Made by a program: the position numbers and the translations under genes. From Opitutaceae bacterium (GTDB lineage Bacteria > Verrucomicrobiota > Verrucomicrobiia > Opitutales > Opitutaceae), in NCBI GenBank assembly GCA_014376585.1, contig JACMRG010000086.1, forward strand, positions 1 through 46,653: DNA of 46,653 nucleotides. Direction: 5' to 3'. Below the pieces are notes generated by a model. The model saw nothing but the letters and a program-made list of their open reading frames with translations, had not been told where the DNA came from and did not search any database. This document shows, one piece after another, positions 30,703-38,275 of this stretch (positions are counted from its first letter, which is position 1; each line of letters starts with the position of its first letter).

Positions 30703-31887
30703 CTACGAAGAGGCTTGGCCACTGGGAAATTCATTGGAGTTGGGTGTGTCTGGGTCTGCTAAGTCTATTTTAAACTCCAAAACATTGTCTCCGGCAATCG
30801 ACTCAAATTTATCACGCTCAACCCCAAAAGCGGTGCTGTAAACATCGAGCGGCAACGGCAACTCATTCTGTATTTCCCAACTATGAATCACTCCCCGTTG
30901 CTCCAGTAGCTCCAAGCTTAGACGACCTACCGAAATTTTAATTTCAGGGATAAAATCATCTAATGGCTCACCTTTGGAACGGCGCCATCCTTTACCACTC
31001 ATTTGACGGAAAAGCTCCAGCTTACGTTTATCATCGGTAAGACCCAACGAATGACACCGCATCACCATAGCCTGCACCGATACGCCCCAGCGTTCTTTTA
31101 AAAGGAGCAGCGAACTCAAGCTAACATCAACAATTTCGCTCCCAAAAGTTTCGGCCGGAAGAAGAAAGGCTGACGCGAATCGATTGGCCTCATCCTCGAA
31201 CTTACTATGATCATCTAAATCGCTAAGGTGCCTAGCGGTGGCCGACTGATGCATGATCAGATGACCTAGTTCATGCGCGGCGTCGAAACGGGAGCGGGCT
31301 CTGTCATCTTTCTCTGCTCCTAAAAGCATGAATGGTCTTCCATCGATGAGACACGAAAAAGCATCGATGCGAGTATCGCCAAAACTCGCTCGCGCAACGA
31401 TGATGCCATTGGTCTCCAAAAGTTCGCCAAGCTTTAAAATAGGGCGATTGCTCAACTGCCAATGTTGGCGACAAAAAGCGGCAACCTGCTCCGGCTCGGA
31501 AGGGCTATCAATTAGAACGCCCATATCGGGCAAGTTAGATGCAGGGAGCCGCACCTTTTTAGAGAGCCAAGCATAAGCCTCGGCGACCAACGAAACCAGC
31601 TGCTCTGCCTGTAAATTAGTTCGTCTAGTTTCTGCGCTCTTCGACGCGCGAAAACTAATGGGCCCTTTTCGCGCAAGCCAGGTGGGGGGCGCACGAAAAA
31701 AAGTCGAAATCGGAAAACCAAGCCGTAGCGAAAGTTGAGCTAAGTTAACTGTAGTAGGGTTTTTGGTCCCATTTTCCCACTGGGCAACCGCGGCAGGACT
31801 TACATCAAGCTCACAAGCTAGCTCTGTTTTAGTAAGCCCTAATAATTCGCGCGCCTGCGTGATTCTTTCGGGATATATTTGATTCAT
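30703..31887 (-). CDS. XRE-type HTH protein fused to ImmA/IrrE-type metallopeptidase
   Basis: The 394-residue protein has an N-terminal XRE helix-turn-helix (about 6-62: ITQARELLGLTKTELACELDVSPAAVAQWENGTKNPT). An ImmA/IrrE-type zinc peptidase domain follows (about 150-300) with HELGH at 205-209 in FDAAHELGHLIMH and the third ligand region FEDEANRFASAFLLP at about 229-243. In this family the HTH part represses and the peptidase part cleaves or relieves, as in phage ImmA/ImmR and in antitoxins of the Xre-COG2856 type. The start codon overlaps the stop of the upstream gene (TAATG), so the pair is translationally coupled. Base composition is clearly AT-richer than in the neighbouring genes, suggesting transfer. 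The C-terminal tail (VLEFKIDLADPD) resembles the tail of its partner. Confidence 0.88.
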   Translation of the reverse strand: MNQIYPERITQARELLGLTKTELACELDVSPAAVAQWENGTKNPTTVNLAQLSLRLGFPISTFFRAPPTWLARKGPISFRASKSAETRRTNLQAEQLVSLVAEAYAWLSKKVRLPASNLPDMGVLIDSPSEPEQVAAFCRQHWQLSNRPILKLGELLETNGIIVARASFGDTRIDAFSCLIDGRPFMLLGAEKDDRARSRFDAAHELGHLIMHQSATARHLSDLDDHSKFEDEANRFASAFLLPAETFGSEIVDVSLSSLLLLKERWGVSVQAMVMRCHSLGLTDDKRKLELFRQMSGKGWRRSKGEPLDDFIPEIKISVGRLSLELLEQRGVIHSWEIQNELPLPLDVYSTAFGVERDKFESIAGDNVLEFKIDLADPDTPNSNEFPSGQASS

Positions 31888-32558
31888 TACTTAGCCACCG
31901 AGCCAGGACTCTGGTTTTGGTCATCCTCATCCGTCTGGTCGGGCGGCATTAGATCAATTTTAATTTCGGAGACACTTTCACCGTCGATCTGAATGCTGCG
32001 AGTAAGCGCAAAAAGATTATTGGTTACATCTCTGTAGCTGCTCAGATCCTCGGAATTGTTAAACGCCCTCAAGAATGCGAACTCGGCCGCTTTATCACCG
32101 TAGACTAGCACTAGATTGATAGGGCCCGCCAAGCGCGTGACGGCCGCTTCATCCCAGCCAATTAGATACGGACAACTCTCGTTATCGACACGACCCTCGT
32201 AGCGCATACGCGACTCCCGAGGGGATTCGTCCGGCGCGGACAAATGCACCACGGAAACCTTAGTGTGGGCACCATGTAAAACTAGGGTGCGGATTGGCCC
32301 AGTGGATCGCATGTTTTTTTCCCACACTGGCTTGATTCCCTCAATCCAACCAAGTTTGCACGCCTGTTCCATCCAGTAATCGGCTATGATCCAACGGTTA
32401 TAACCGAGAGCGAATACCCGATTTGGTGTATCAAAAAAGGGGTGCCGATCAGGATCGCATAAGGCGTCTACGCTTTGGAACATGCGCTCCAAAGCGCGAC
32501 GCACACCTAGCTGATTTTTTTCGTTCCAATCCGCGGAAATGCGGGCGCCGAGGTTCAT
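31887..32558 (-). CDS. Protein of unknown function, first gene of the XRE-ImmA pair
   Basis: From the ATG at 32558 the product is 223 residues. I do not recognise its family. It has no signal peptide or membrane segment. Visible features are aromatic-rich stretches (RHPFFDTPNRVFALGYNRWIIADYWMEQ), a beta-rich middle (GPIRTLVLHGAHTKVSVVHLSAPDESPRESRMRYEG), and an acidic, Gln/Ser-rich C-terminus preceded by SEIKIDLMPPDQ, like the tail of its partner. It precedes and overlaps the XRE-ImmA gene by one base, a layout known from toxin-antitoxin and phage-type repressor modules. It could be the effector (toxin) or an interaction partner; neither is proved. Its composition is AT-rich like its neighbour, unlike the flanking genes. 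Confidence 0.7.
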   Translation of the reverse strand: MNLGARISADWNEKNQLGVRRALERMFQSVDALCDPDRHPFFDTPNRVFALGYNRWIIADYWMEQACKLGWIEGIKPVWEKNMRSTGPIRTLVLHGAHTKVSVVHLSAPDESPRESRMRYEGRVDNESCPYLIGWDEAAVTRLAGPINLVLVYGDKAAEFAFLRAFNNSEDLSSYRDVTNNLFALTRSIQIDGESVSEIKIDLMPPDQTDEDDQNQSPGSVAK

Positions 32559-32560
32559 CT

Positions 32561-32624
32561 TTTGGTTAAGTAACAAACTTAAAATACAACTAATGACTAA
32601 AAATCAATTAGTTTATTAACCAAA
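32561..32624. promoter_or_regulatory. Nested inverted repeats upstream of the XRE-ImmA pair
   Basis: Two inverted repeats are nested in an AT-rich leader just upstream of 32558. The outer one is TTTGGTTAA (32561-32569) with TTAACCAAA (32616-32624), and the inner one AACTAAT (32588-32594) with ATTAGTT (32607-32613). Both are perfect. The position fits an operator for the XRE domain of the second gene, autoregulating the pair. On the minus strand TTGATT near the inner arm could be part of a promoter. Confidence 0.55.
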
Positions 32625-32697
32625 CGTCATATTTTTCCTCCTCGAAGGTGCTGATAACCCCAAATGCGATGATAGGCAGTGTAAGAGTCGTAAGGTT

Positions 32698-32964
32698 CTA
32701 AAGCTTCCGCGGAATCGTTCGGCGGAAACGTGTGCGGCGTTCCACGACTCCGGTCACGGCCCCGTTCTTATCGGCTTTGAATTCGAGCGTCATCTTGCCG
32801 TCGGCGGAAACGAAAAGGCGCTCGCTGGCAGGATGCATCACCAGCGGTGGCCGTGGGCTCAATTGCCAAACGTAGTCGGTCTCTTTGCGTTCGAAGTGCC
32901 GCGTCGATTTCGACTTTGGCGCGGTGTAGTCACACCTGGTATTTCGCGTAGGCCTCGATATCAA
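32698..32964 (-). pseudogene. C-terminal fragment of a serine-hydrolase-like protein
   Basis: The last 60 codons read like the C-terminal cap of serine-hydrolase or peptidase proteins: LVMHPASERLFVSADGKMTLEFKADKNGAVTGVVERR, followed by RTIPRKL and a stop at 32698. There is no upstream catalytic domain; the frame begins abruptly at about 32964 and overlaps the end of the next gene. I read it as a remnant of a larger gene lost by deletion. The family is uncertain because this cap occurs in several hydrolases. Confidence 0.45.
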
Positions 32965-33865
32965 AATCGGTCAGCCGCGGCGGGGCGACGAACAAATTTT
33001 TCGCATACTCCTCGTTGAGGAGTTTTTGTTTATCTACCGCAGCCAGCGCGCGGTCGCGTTCGCTGCCGACGGTGTATTTGAAGTCCGGCATGAGCACCTG
33101 CACATAGGCCTTGGTCAGGTCGTTGATGTCGGCGCGGAGCACGGTCATGTAGAGCATGCCCCGGCGCATGCCCTCGACGGCCTTCTTCACGGCCGGTTTG
33201 AACACCAGGAGCGCGGTGCGCATAGTCGCGCGTTTTAAGAAACCCATGTTCTCCTGCTTCATCGCCTGCTTCACCAACGTGTCCTGCACCGGCACGTAGG
33301 CGTCACGCGGCGGCAAATAGAAAACCCAGTCATAGCCGGAAAGCGCGCTGCTCTGCAGATCGGCCACGGTGAGCGCGCGCAGCTTTTGGTCCACGCGCTC
33401 CGCATCATATCCCTCCGCCCACGACAGCTGGCAAAGTTTTCCCATCACGCCCTCGAGCGGCAGTGGCAGCGCCGGCATAAGCAGGTCAAAGGTGAGTTTG
33501 AACTTCACTTCACGCTTCGGCGCCTTCGCGTCTCTGGCCGCCTTCGGCCCCGGCGGAGGCTGGGCGGCTGCCACCGTCTGCTCGTCCAAATGCAGGTTCG
33601 CCTTAAGCTCTTTCACCAGCGCCGAGACATCTGCGGCCTTCGCCGCCAGCTCCGGCCCGAGCCGACCGCCTTCGGCGCGTGCGAGAAATTTTCGCATGAT
33701 CTCCACCGGATGCGGCTGACCCTCGCGGCCGACGATCACGAGTCCCCGCCCCTTCGCGTCGGGTAGCGTGTGATAGGCAATATCCAAAACCTCCTCGGCA
33801 AATCTCTCGCCGTAGCGCCGGTCCGAGTCCGTGCGCGCGTGGATCGCCGAGTTCGCTCCGTTCAA
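32930..33865 (-). CDS. Hypothetical protein, probably truncated at the N-terminus
   Basis: The 311-codon frame has no ATG near its start (first usable codon TTG at 33865) and begins in mid-domain (YGERFAEEVLDIAYHTLPDAKGRGLVIVGREG). The rest has coding-like composition: a charged linker (AQPPPGPKAARDAKAPKREVKFKLTF), WVFYLPPRDAYVPVQDTLVKQAMKQENM and VLRADINDLTKAYVQVLMPDFKY. I cannot name a family. Directly upstream lies an opposite-strand DUF899 remnant that is itself cut, so both genes may have lost their 5' ends at one junction near 33866-33882. Confidence 0.5.
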   Translation of the reverse strand: MNGANSAIHARTDSDRRYGERFAEEVLDIAYHTLPDAKGRGLVIVGREGQPHPVEIMRKFLARAEGGRLGPELAAKAADVSALVKELKANLHLDEQTVAAAQPPPGPKAARDAKAPKREVKFKLTFDLLMPALPLPLEGVMGKLCQLSWAEGYDAERVDQKLRALTVADLQSSALSGYDWVFYLPPRDAYVPVQDTLVKQAMKQENMGFLKRATMRTALLVFKPAVKKAVEGMRRGMLYMTVLRADINDLTKAYVQVLMPDFKYTVGSERDRALAAVDKQKLLNEEYAKNLFVAPPRLTDFDIEAYAKYQV

Positions 33866-33881
33866 GCAGCGGGTGGGTTAG

Positions 33882-34226
33882 ACCTCCAACTGGGTTTCCG
33901 CTCACGGCAGCCGTTTCAACCAGGACTACCACGTGTCGTTCGCGTCCAAAGAACTCACGAAGGGCAAAGTCTACTACAACCATGGCCTGATGGAATTTTC
34001 CTTCGAGGAAGCGCCGGGATTGAGCGTCTTCGCGAAGGACGCCAACGGCATGGTTCATCGCACCTATATCACCTACGGCCGCGGTCCCAATCTGTTGATC
34101 GGCACCGACCAAATTCTCGACCTCGTGCCCAAGGGCCGCGATGAAGCCGGGCTCGAACACGCCATGAGTTAGGTCCGCTACCACGATCGCTACGATCAAG
34201 CCGCCCGTGGCACGGCCGCTCGTTAA
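33882..34226 (+). pseudogene. DUF899 (thioredoxin-like) protein remnant
   Basis: The frame reads TSNWVSAHGSRFNQDYHVSF, then GKVYYNHGLMEFSFEEAPGLSVFAKDANGMVHRTYITYGRGPNLLIGTDQILDLVPKGRDEAGLEHAMS, the C-terminal two thirds of a DUF899 protein, where a usual copy has FNxDYHVSF and GRDEAGL. An in-frame TAG at 34170-34172 interrupts it before VRYHDRYDQAAR. The N-terminal part with the thioredoxin-type core is missing, and the frame is preceded by a TAG. Truncation plus a nonsense codon make it non-functional. Confidence 0.8.
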
Positions 34227-34396
34227 GTTTTTCCGTCGCCGTGGCCGCTGGCTTGCCGGCGCGGCGCTCCTCGCGCTGGCGGCCGAAGTGCCTGCTTTGC
34301 CTCGCGGCCTATGCCGGCCTCGGCGCGGCCATCGGACGGGCAGCCCCCGAAATATGCGGCGCCCCGGACAGCCCCGCACATGGCACCCGACCAACG
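34207..34396 (+). pseudogene. Frameshifted small membrane protein remnant
   Basis: From GTG 34207 the frame reads KFFRRRGRWLAGAALLALAA, and one extra base near 34285 moves the reading to KCLLCLAAYAGLGAAIGRAAPEICGAPDSPAH. Together they look like one short membrane protein of about 60-70 residues with a Cys-rich second helix. It overlaps the end of the DUF899 remnant. The original end is not identifiable. The family is not recognised. Confidence 0.45.
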
Positions 34397-34517
34397 CTCT
34401 ACGTGCGCGTATTCACGGTCATCTTGGTTTCTTGGACCGCGACGGGGCGCCGGCTACTCCGGACTTCACCATCACTCGCCCATTCCAGCGTGTCCGAGGG
34501 GCCTCACGGGCCTCCCG

Positions 34518-34688
34518 TCACTCCCGGAAACCCTCGACGATCAGCCAGAGGCCCGCAGCTACCAGGGCCAAGGGCAGCAGCACGGCTCCGACAATTTTGA
34601 GTTTAGCGCGACGGTCCGGCGCCGTCCAATCGTCGTTGCGACGGGGTGTTCCGCTCTTCACCCGTGGAAGTTTGTGCTTCTCACTCAT
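34518..34688 (-). CDS. Small single-pass membrane protein of 56 residues
   Basis: A short gene runs from an ATG at 34688 to a TGA at 34518. The product begins MSEKHKLPRVKSGTPRRNDD and has a basic, hydrophilic N-half, then one membrane helix (KIVGAVLLPLALVAAGLWLIV) ending EGFRE. The clean charge-then-helix design and intact frame support real coding, in contrast to the overlapping plus-strand frames. I do not recognise the family. No neighbour shares its direction closely. Confidence 0.55.
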   Translation of the reverse strand: MSEKHKLPRVKSGTPRRNDDWTAPDRRAKLKIVGAVLLPLALVAAGLWLIVEGFRE

Positions 34689-34699
34689 ACGCCCGGCGC

Positions 34700-35089
34700 A
34701 GAACGCACGATCAAAAGTGCATGCCTGAATAAACGAATATGGTAATAACCCCGAACCGCCTCGATCACAGGTGCTTCACGACGTTCTATCAAGGGGTCGA
34801 AAAACAGATATATTTCGAGCCATGGCGACAAATTTTTCCGGGTATTCGTGTAATAAAACCCTCAAAATTCTTCGCAGACATTTCCGCGCCTAATCAAAAA
34901 TTATACCCGGTAACACAATTTCCGTAGTCGCAATTTTTTCAACCGATTCCCGTGCCATGTGCCCCACGGGCGAGCCGGCGACCCCTGCAAACGGCAACAC
35001 CCAGTCTCGACCGCATGCGTCGGTCGAAATTAAGCAGCGACGAATATCGTCCGCACGCCCGACCTTATCCGGGTGGGCGCAGCAATCGC
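34700..35089. other. AT-rich spacer, no confident gene
   Basis: A 62-codon frame (34739-34927, plus, starting MVITPNRLDHRCF) is possible but has no family match and no ribosome binding site, so I do not call it. Bases 34838-34845 (CCGGGTAT) and 34903-34910 (ATACCCGG) form an 8-bp inverted repeat enclosing an AT-rich 57-base loop, unusual for this genome; a structured transcript is possible but unproved. Nothing further is seen to 35089. Confidence 0.3.
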
Positions 35090-35359
35090 CTAGTTGCTCG
35101 CGGACTTCACGATCGCCTCACGCTCTTCCAGCGTAGGATAGGCGGGATTTCCCTGCCGGTGCAGGTTTTTCTCCGCTTCAAACCAGTGCTGGTGATCGCC
35201 GCCATGCGGCCGGCCGGCTTTCTCCCAGCGGTGATAAGCCTCGCGCGCAATCTTCTCGCGCATTGCCTCCGGCGACTCCGGAGCGGTGCCGTCCAGTGCG
35301 GTCGGCGAATTGAGGGTCGGTTTCGAGACGGGGATTTCCTTCCGATTTGCAGCTTTCAT
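35090..35359 (-). CDS. DUF2934 domain protein
   Basis: The 89-residue protein carries the short DUF2934 motif at about 33-67: EKIAREAYHRWEKAGRPHGGDHQHWFEAEKNL, matching the family pattern xRAYxLWExxGRPxGxDxxxWxxAExxL. An intact start at 35359 and stop at 35090 bound it. These small basic proteins are common in soil and plant-associated bacteria and have no known biochemical role. It lies about 150 bases downstream of coaX in the same direction, probably as a separate transcript. Confidence 0.85.
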   Translation of the reverse strand: MKAANRKEIPVSKPTLNSPTALDGTAPESPEAMREKIAREAYHRWEKAGRPHGGDHQHWFEAEKNLHRQGNPAYPTLEEREAIVKSASN

Positions 35360-35506
35360 GGAATTTCGGGTAGTTGAAGTTAACGGGCCGGGCCGGCTTC
35401 GTTCTGAAGCTGCGCCGGCTTTTCTCCGACATGGTGTTTCCCGACGCCCAAAGGTTCCTCGAGCCCGCCCCCTGCCGACCTACCATGTCCGCACCGAACG
35501 CCAAAT

Positions 35507-36298
35507 CTACTCCGCCGCGAGCTCGGCACCGGGGTTGAGTTCAGCGGCCCGGTGCAATCCACGCAGCACGAGATCGGGGATCACTTCGGGAAAGAGCCCC
35601 GCATCCCGGAACATCCCCGCGAAACCACCGGTGCCGATCACGACGGGCGAGGTGCCGGGAAAATTCTCGATCGTGAGACTCCACAAAATATGTCGGATCG
35701 CGCCGACATGGCCGTTGTAGAGGCCGGATTGAATGCTCTCCACCGTGCTGCGGCCGAGGGCGTGATCCGGCTTGGTGATTTCCACACGCCGCAGCTTGGC
35801 GGTGTTGCTCGCGAGCGTTTCCGCAGAAATCCCGAGGCCGGGCATGATCACGCCGCCGAGGTAGTCACCCGCCGCCGTGACCACGTCGAAGGTCGTGGCC
35901 GTGCCGCAATCGACGACGATCAAATCTTTGCCGGGATGCAGTTGCGTCGCGCCGATGCCGTTCGCGATCCGGTCGGAGCCAACCTCGTGAGGGTTCCGAT
36001 ACTTGATTTTGAGCCCGGTCTTCACCCCCGCCTGAAGCACAAAAGGCGCGTGACCGAAATAGCGTTCGCACGCCCCGCGGATCGAGTGCAGCGCGGCGGG
36101 CACCACCGAGCATAGCGCGATCCGTTTGATCGACGAGGGCTCGATGCCCTGCGCGCGGAGCACCGCCATGAAGAAAACGCCGAGTTCATCCGACGAGCCC
36201 AGCGGGTGCGTGGACTTTCTGAACTGTGCGCGCAGCGTGCCGTCGGCGAAGACTCCGCCGTGGATCTGGCTGTTACCGGTGTCGAGACAGAGAATCAT
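35507..36298 (-). CDS. coaX: Type III pantothenate kinase
   Basis: The 263-residue protein is a CoaX-type kinase: the N-terminal phosphate loop LCLDTGNSQIHGGVF, KIKYRNPHEVGSDRIANGIGA with the family GADR-like region, LIVVDCGTATTFDVVTAAGDYLGGVIMPGLGIS, and VVIGTGGFAG. It phosphorylates pantothenate in the first committed step of coenzyme A synthesis, without the feedback inhibition seen in type I enzymes. Its ATG overlaps the stop of coaBC by four bases. It is the last gene of a panB-panC-coaBC-coaX set, so it works directly after pantothenate is made. Confidence 0.95.
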   Translation of the reverse strand: MILCLDTGNSQIHGGVFADGTLRAQFRKSTHPLGSSDELGVFFMAVLRAQGIEPSSIKRIALCSVVPAALHSIRGACERYFGHAPFVLQAGVKTGLKIKYRNPHEVGSDRIANGIGATQLHPGKDLIVVDCGTATTFDVVTAAGDYLGGVIMPGLGISAETLASNTAKLRRVEITKPDHALGRSTVESIQSGLYNGHVGAIRHILWSLTIENFPGTSPVVIGTGGFAGMFRDAGLFPEVIPDLVLRGLHRAAELNPGAELAAE

Positions 36299-37530
36299 GA
36301 AATGGTATGGGCTTGGGGAAAAGAAAGCAGCGAGCGCTCAAGGCACTCGGCGAGGATCGCGCGCGACGGGCAAAGGATCGCGCCGCCGTCGCGCCGGTGC
36401 ACGGTGGCCGGAAAATCATCCGGCTGCGTTCCCCGCGCCGTGAGGTCGTTGTGCACCACATAATCCGCCGGCGACTCCTCAAACAAACGAGCCACGGCCG
36501 TCTGAATTTCCGAAGCCGTCGCACCGCGCGTCAGTTTAAACGCGACCACCCGGACCGCCGGGTTGCGACTGCGCGCCCGCAGATCCGCGACCAATTTCGG
36601 GTTGGGCCGCAGGGCGATACTCGCGGGCCGCTGTGAATCGAGTTTCGCGCCGGTGGGCTGGGCCACCCCATCGGTCATTACCCCCGCGAGATGGAAATCG
36701 CTTACCGCCGCGGCGTGGATGACCGCATCGAAATCGTTGCCGCCCAGCAGCTCCGACAGCGCCCGGTCGAGATCATAAAAACTGAAAAACAGCCGCGCGG
36801 TCACGCCCACCGGAGCAGGCACCGTCTGCGTGGCCCGCAGCAACGTGACCTCATGCCCGGCCCGCGCAAAATGCTCCGCGAGACGCGCGCCGGTGCGTCC
36901 CGTGCTCGTATTGGTGAGGATGCGGACGCCATCGATAGCCTCGGCCGTGCCACCACTGGTGATCAGGACCCGGAGTTTGCGCGCCGGTCGTGCGAGCAGC
37001 GCATCGACCGCGAACACGATCTCCGCGGGCTCGGCCAGACGGCCTTCTCCGGTTTCTCCACACGCCGTGTGCCCGCGACCGACGGCCAGAAAGCGCACCG
37101 CCCACCCGCGCAGCCGCGCAACGGCCGCCTCCGTCGCGGGGTGCGACCACATCGCCGGATTCATCGCCGGAGTGACCAGCCACGGTTTCGCGGGATCACG
37201 GGCGAGAAACAGTGCGCCCACGAGATCGTCGCCAAATCCGGCGGCGAGCCGGTTGATCGTGTTTGCGGTCGCCGGGCAGACCACCACCGCGTCGGCCCAG
37301 CGCGTGAGTTGAATGTGATCCAGCGCCCGCCCGCTCTCCCACAAATCACTCACCACCGGCTGCCCCGTGAGCCCCTCCAGCGTGGCGGCGCCCACGAAAC
37401 GCAACGCGGCCGGCGTGGCGACCACGCGCACCACGTAACCCCCCTGCACGAGCCGCGAGAGCGCGTCGCACGCTTTGTAGGCGGCGATGGAACCCGTGAC
37501 GATGAAGAGCAGTTTTTTAGAGTCGGACAT
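36295..37530 (-). CDS. coaBC: Bifunctional phosphopantothenoylcysteine synthetase/decarboxylase
   Basis: From the ATG at 37530 the 411-residue protein has the CoaC flavoprotein part first: FIVTGSIAAYKACDALSRL, the catalytic His at 72 in DHIQLTRWAD, VCPATANTINRLAAG, PWLVTPAMNPAMWSHPA and the catalytic Cys at about 157 in HTACGETGEGRLAEP. The CoaB part follows: VLITSGGTAEAIDGVRILTNTSTGRTGARLAEHFARAGHEVTLL, AAVSDF and the ATP-related late region ending with HNDLTARGTQPDDFPATV. It makes phosphopantetheine from phosphopantothenate and cysteine. The longer frame to 37623 adds a non-coding-like extension. The start overlaps the panC stop by 14 bases. Confidence 0.95.
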   Translation of the reverse strand: MSDSKKLLFIVTGSIAAYKACDALSRLVQGGYVVRVVATPAALRFVGAATLEGLTGQPVVSDLWESGRALDHIQLTRWADAVVVCPATANTINRLAAGFGDDLVGALFLARDPAKPWLVTPAMNPAMWSHPATEAAVARLRGWAVRFLAVGRGHTACGETGEGRLAEPAEIVFAVDALLARPARKLRVLITSGGTAEAIDGVRILTNTSTGRTGARLAEHFARAGHEVTLLRATQTVPAPVGVTARLFFSFYDLDRALSELLGGNDFDAVIHAAAVSDFHLAGVMTDGVAQPTGAKLDSQRPASIALRPNPKLVADLRARSRNPAVRVVAFKLTRGATASEIQTAVARLFEESPADYVVHNDLTARGTQPDDFPATVHRRDGGAILCPSRAILAECLERSLLSFPQAHTIS

Positions 37531-38275
37531 TGTCGATGAGCCGCACTCCCTCGATGCGCACCGCGCCGAGCCGCACTCCTTCGCGGTCCTCAACGTAGTC
37601 CACGCCGAATCCGGCGGCCGCAAGCTCCGCTGCCGCCCGGGCCGCGTCAGGCGCGCTCCGCAGCGTCTCGGGAAACTTCGCGGCGCGCGCGCGGCCCGTG
37701 GGCGAAAGCCGCGCGTTGCGCGAGCTCAACGCGAGTCCGTCGTCGGCGCGGACGGTGGCGCACGGCACGATTTCGCACGGAAGAAACAACGCGTGAGCCA
37801 TGCCGCGTATGAGCTCAAGCTGCTGCCAGTCCTTCTCCCCGAAATACGCGCGATCAGCTTGCACGAGATTGAGCAACTTCAGCACCACCGTGAGCACGCC
37901 GTCGAAGTGCCCGGATCGGTGCGCGCCCTCGAGTTCGCGGCTCAGCGTGGCCTCCGTGACCCGGTAGCGATAGCCATCGGCATAAAGACTCTCGGCCGCG
38001 GGGGTGATCACGTCGGTAACGAACGGGCCGACCAGCGCGAGGTCGGCTTCGAGCGTGCGCGGATATTTCGCGAGATCGGCGGGATCGTTAAACTGGGTCG
38101 GGTTGACGAAAATGCTGAGGACCACGCGATCGTTCTCGGCGCGTGCTCGCTCGAGCAGCGCGCGATGGCCGGCGTGGAGCGCTCCCATCGTCGGCACAAA
38201 CCCGATTCGCTGGCCGGAAAACCCTGGCGTGGCCCGCGCCGTCCGCCACGCGGAAATGCTGGGATGGTGAATCAT
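37517..38275 (-). CDS. panC: Pantothenate synthetase
   Basis: The 252-residue protein starts at the ATG at 38275, overlapping the panB stop (ATGA). Motifs are the class I nucleotidyltransferase HIGH-like box in FVPTMGALHAGHRAL, SIFVNPTQFNDPADLAKYPRTLEADL, EGAHRSGHFDGVLTVVLKLLN, YFGEKDWQQLELI and LSSRNARLSPTGR, the KMSKS-like loop. It joins pantoate and beta-alanine using ATP. It is shorter than the usual 280 residues because the C-terminal dimer domain is abbreviated to SAPDAARAAAELAAAGFGVDYVEDREGVRLGAVRIEGVRLIDNVRL. No panD is in the window, so beta-alanine must come from elsewhere. Confidence 0.95.
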   Translation of the reverse strand: MIHHPSISAWRTARATPGFSGQRIGFVPTMGALHAGHRALLERARAENDRVVLSIFVNPTQFNDPADLAKYPRTLEADLALVGPFVTDVITPAAESLYADGYRYRVTEATLSRELEGAHRSGHFDGVLTVVLKLLNLVQADRAYFGEKDWQQLELIRGMAHALFLPCEIVPCATVRADDGLALSSRNARLSPTGRARAAKFPETLRSAPDAARAAAELAAAGFGVDYVEDREGVRLGAVRIEGVRLIDNVRL

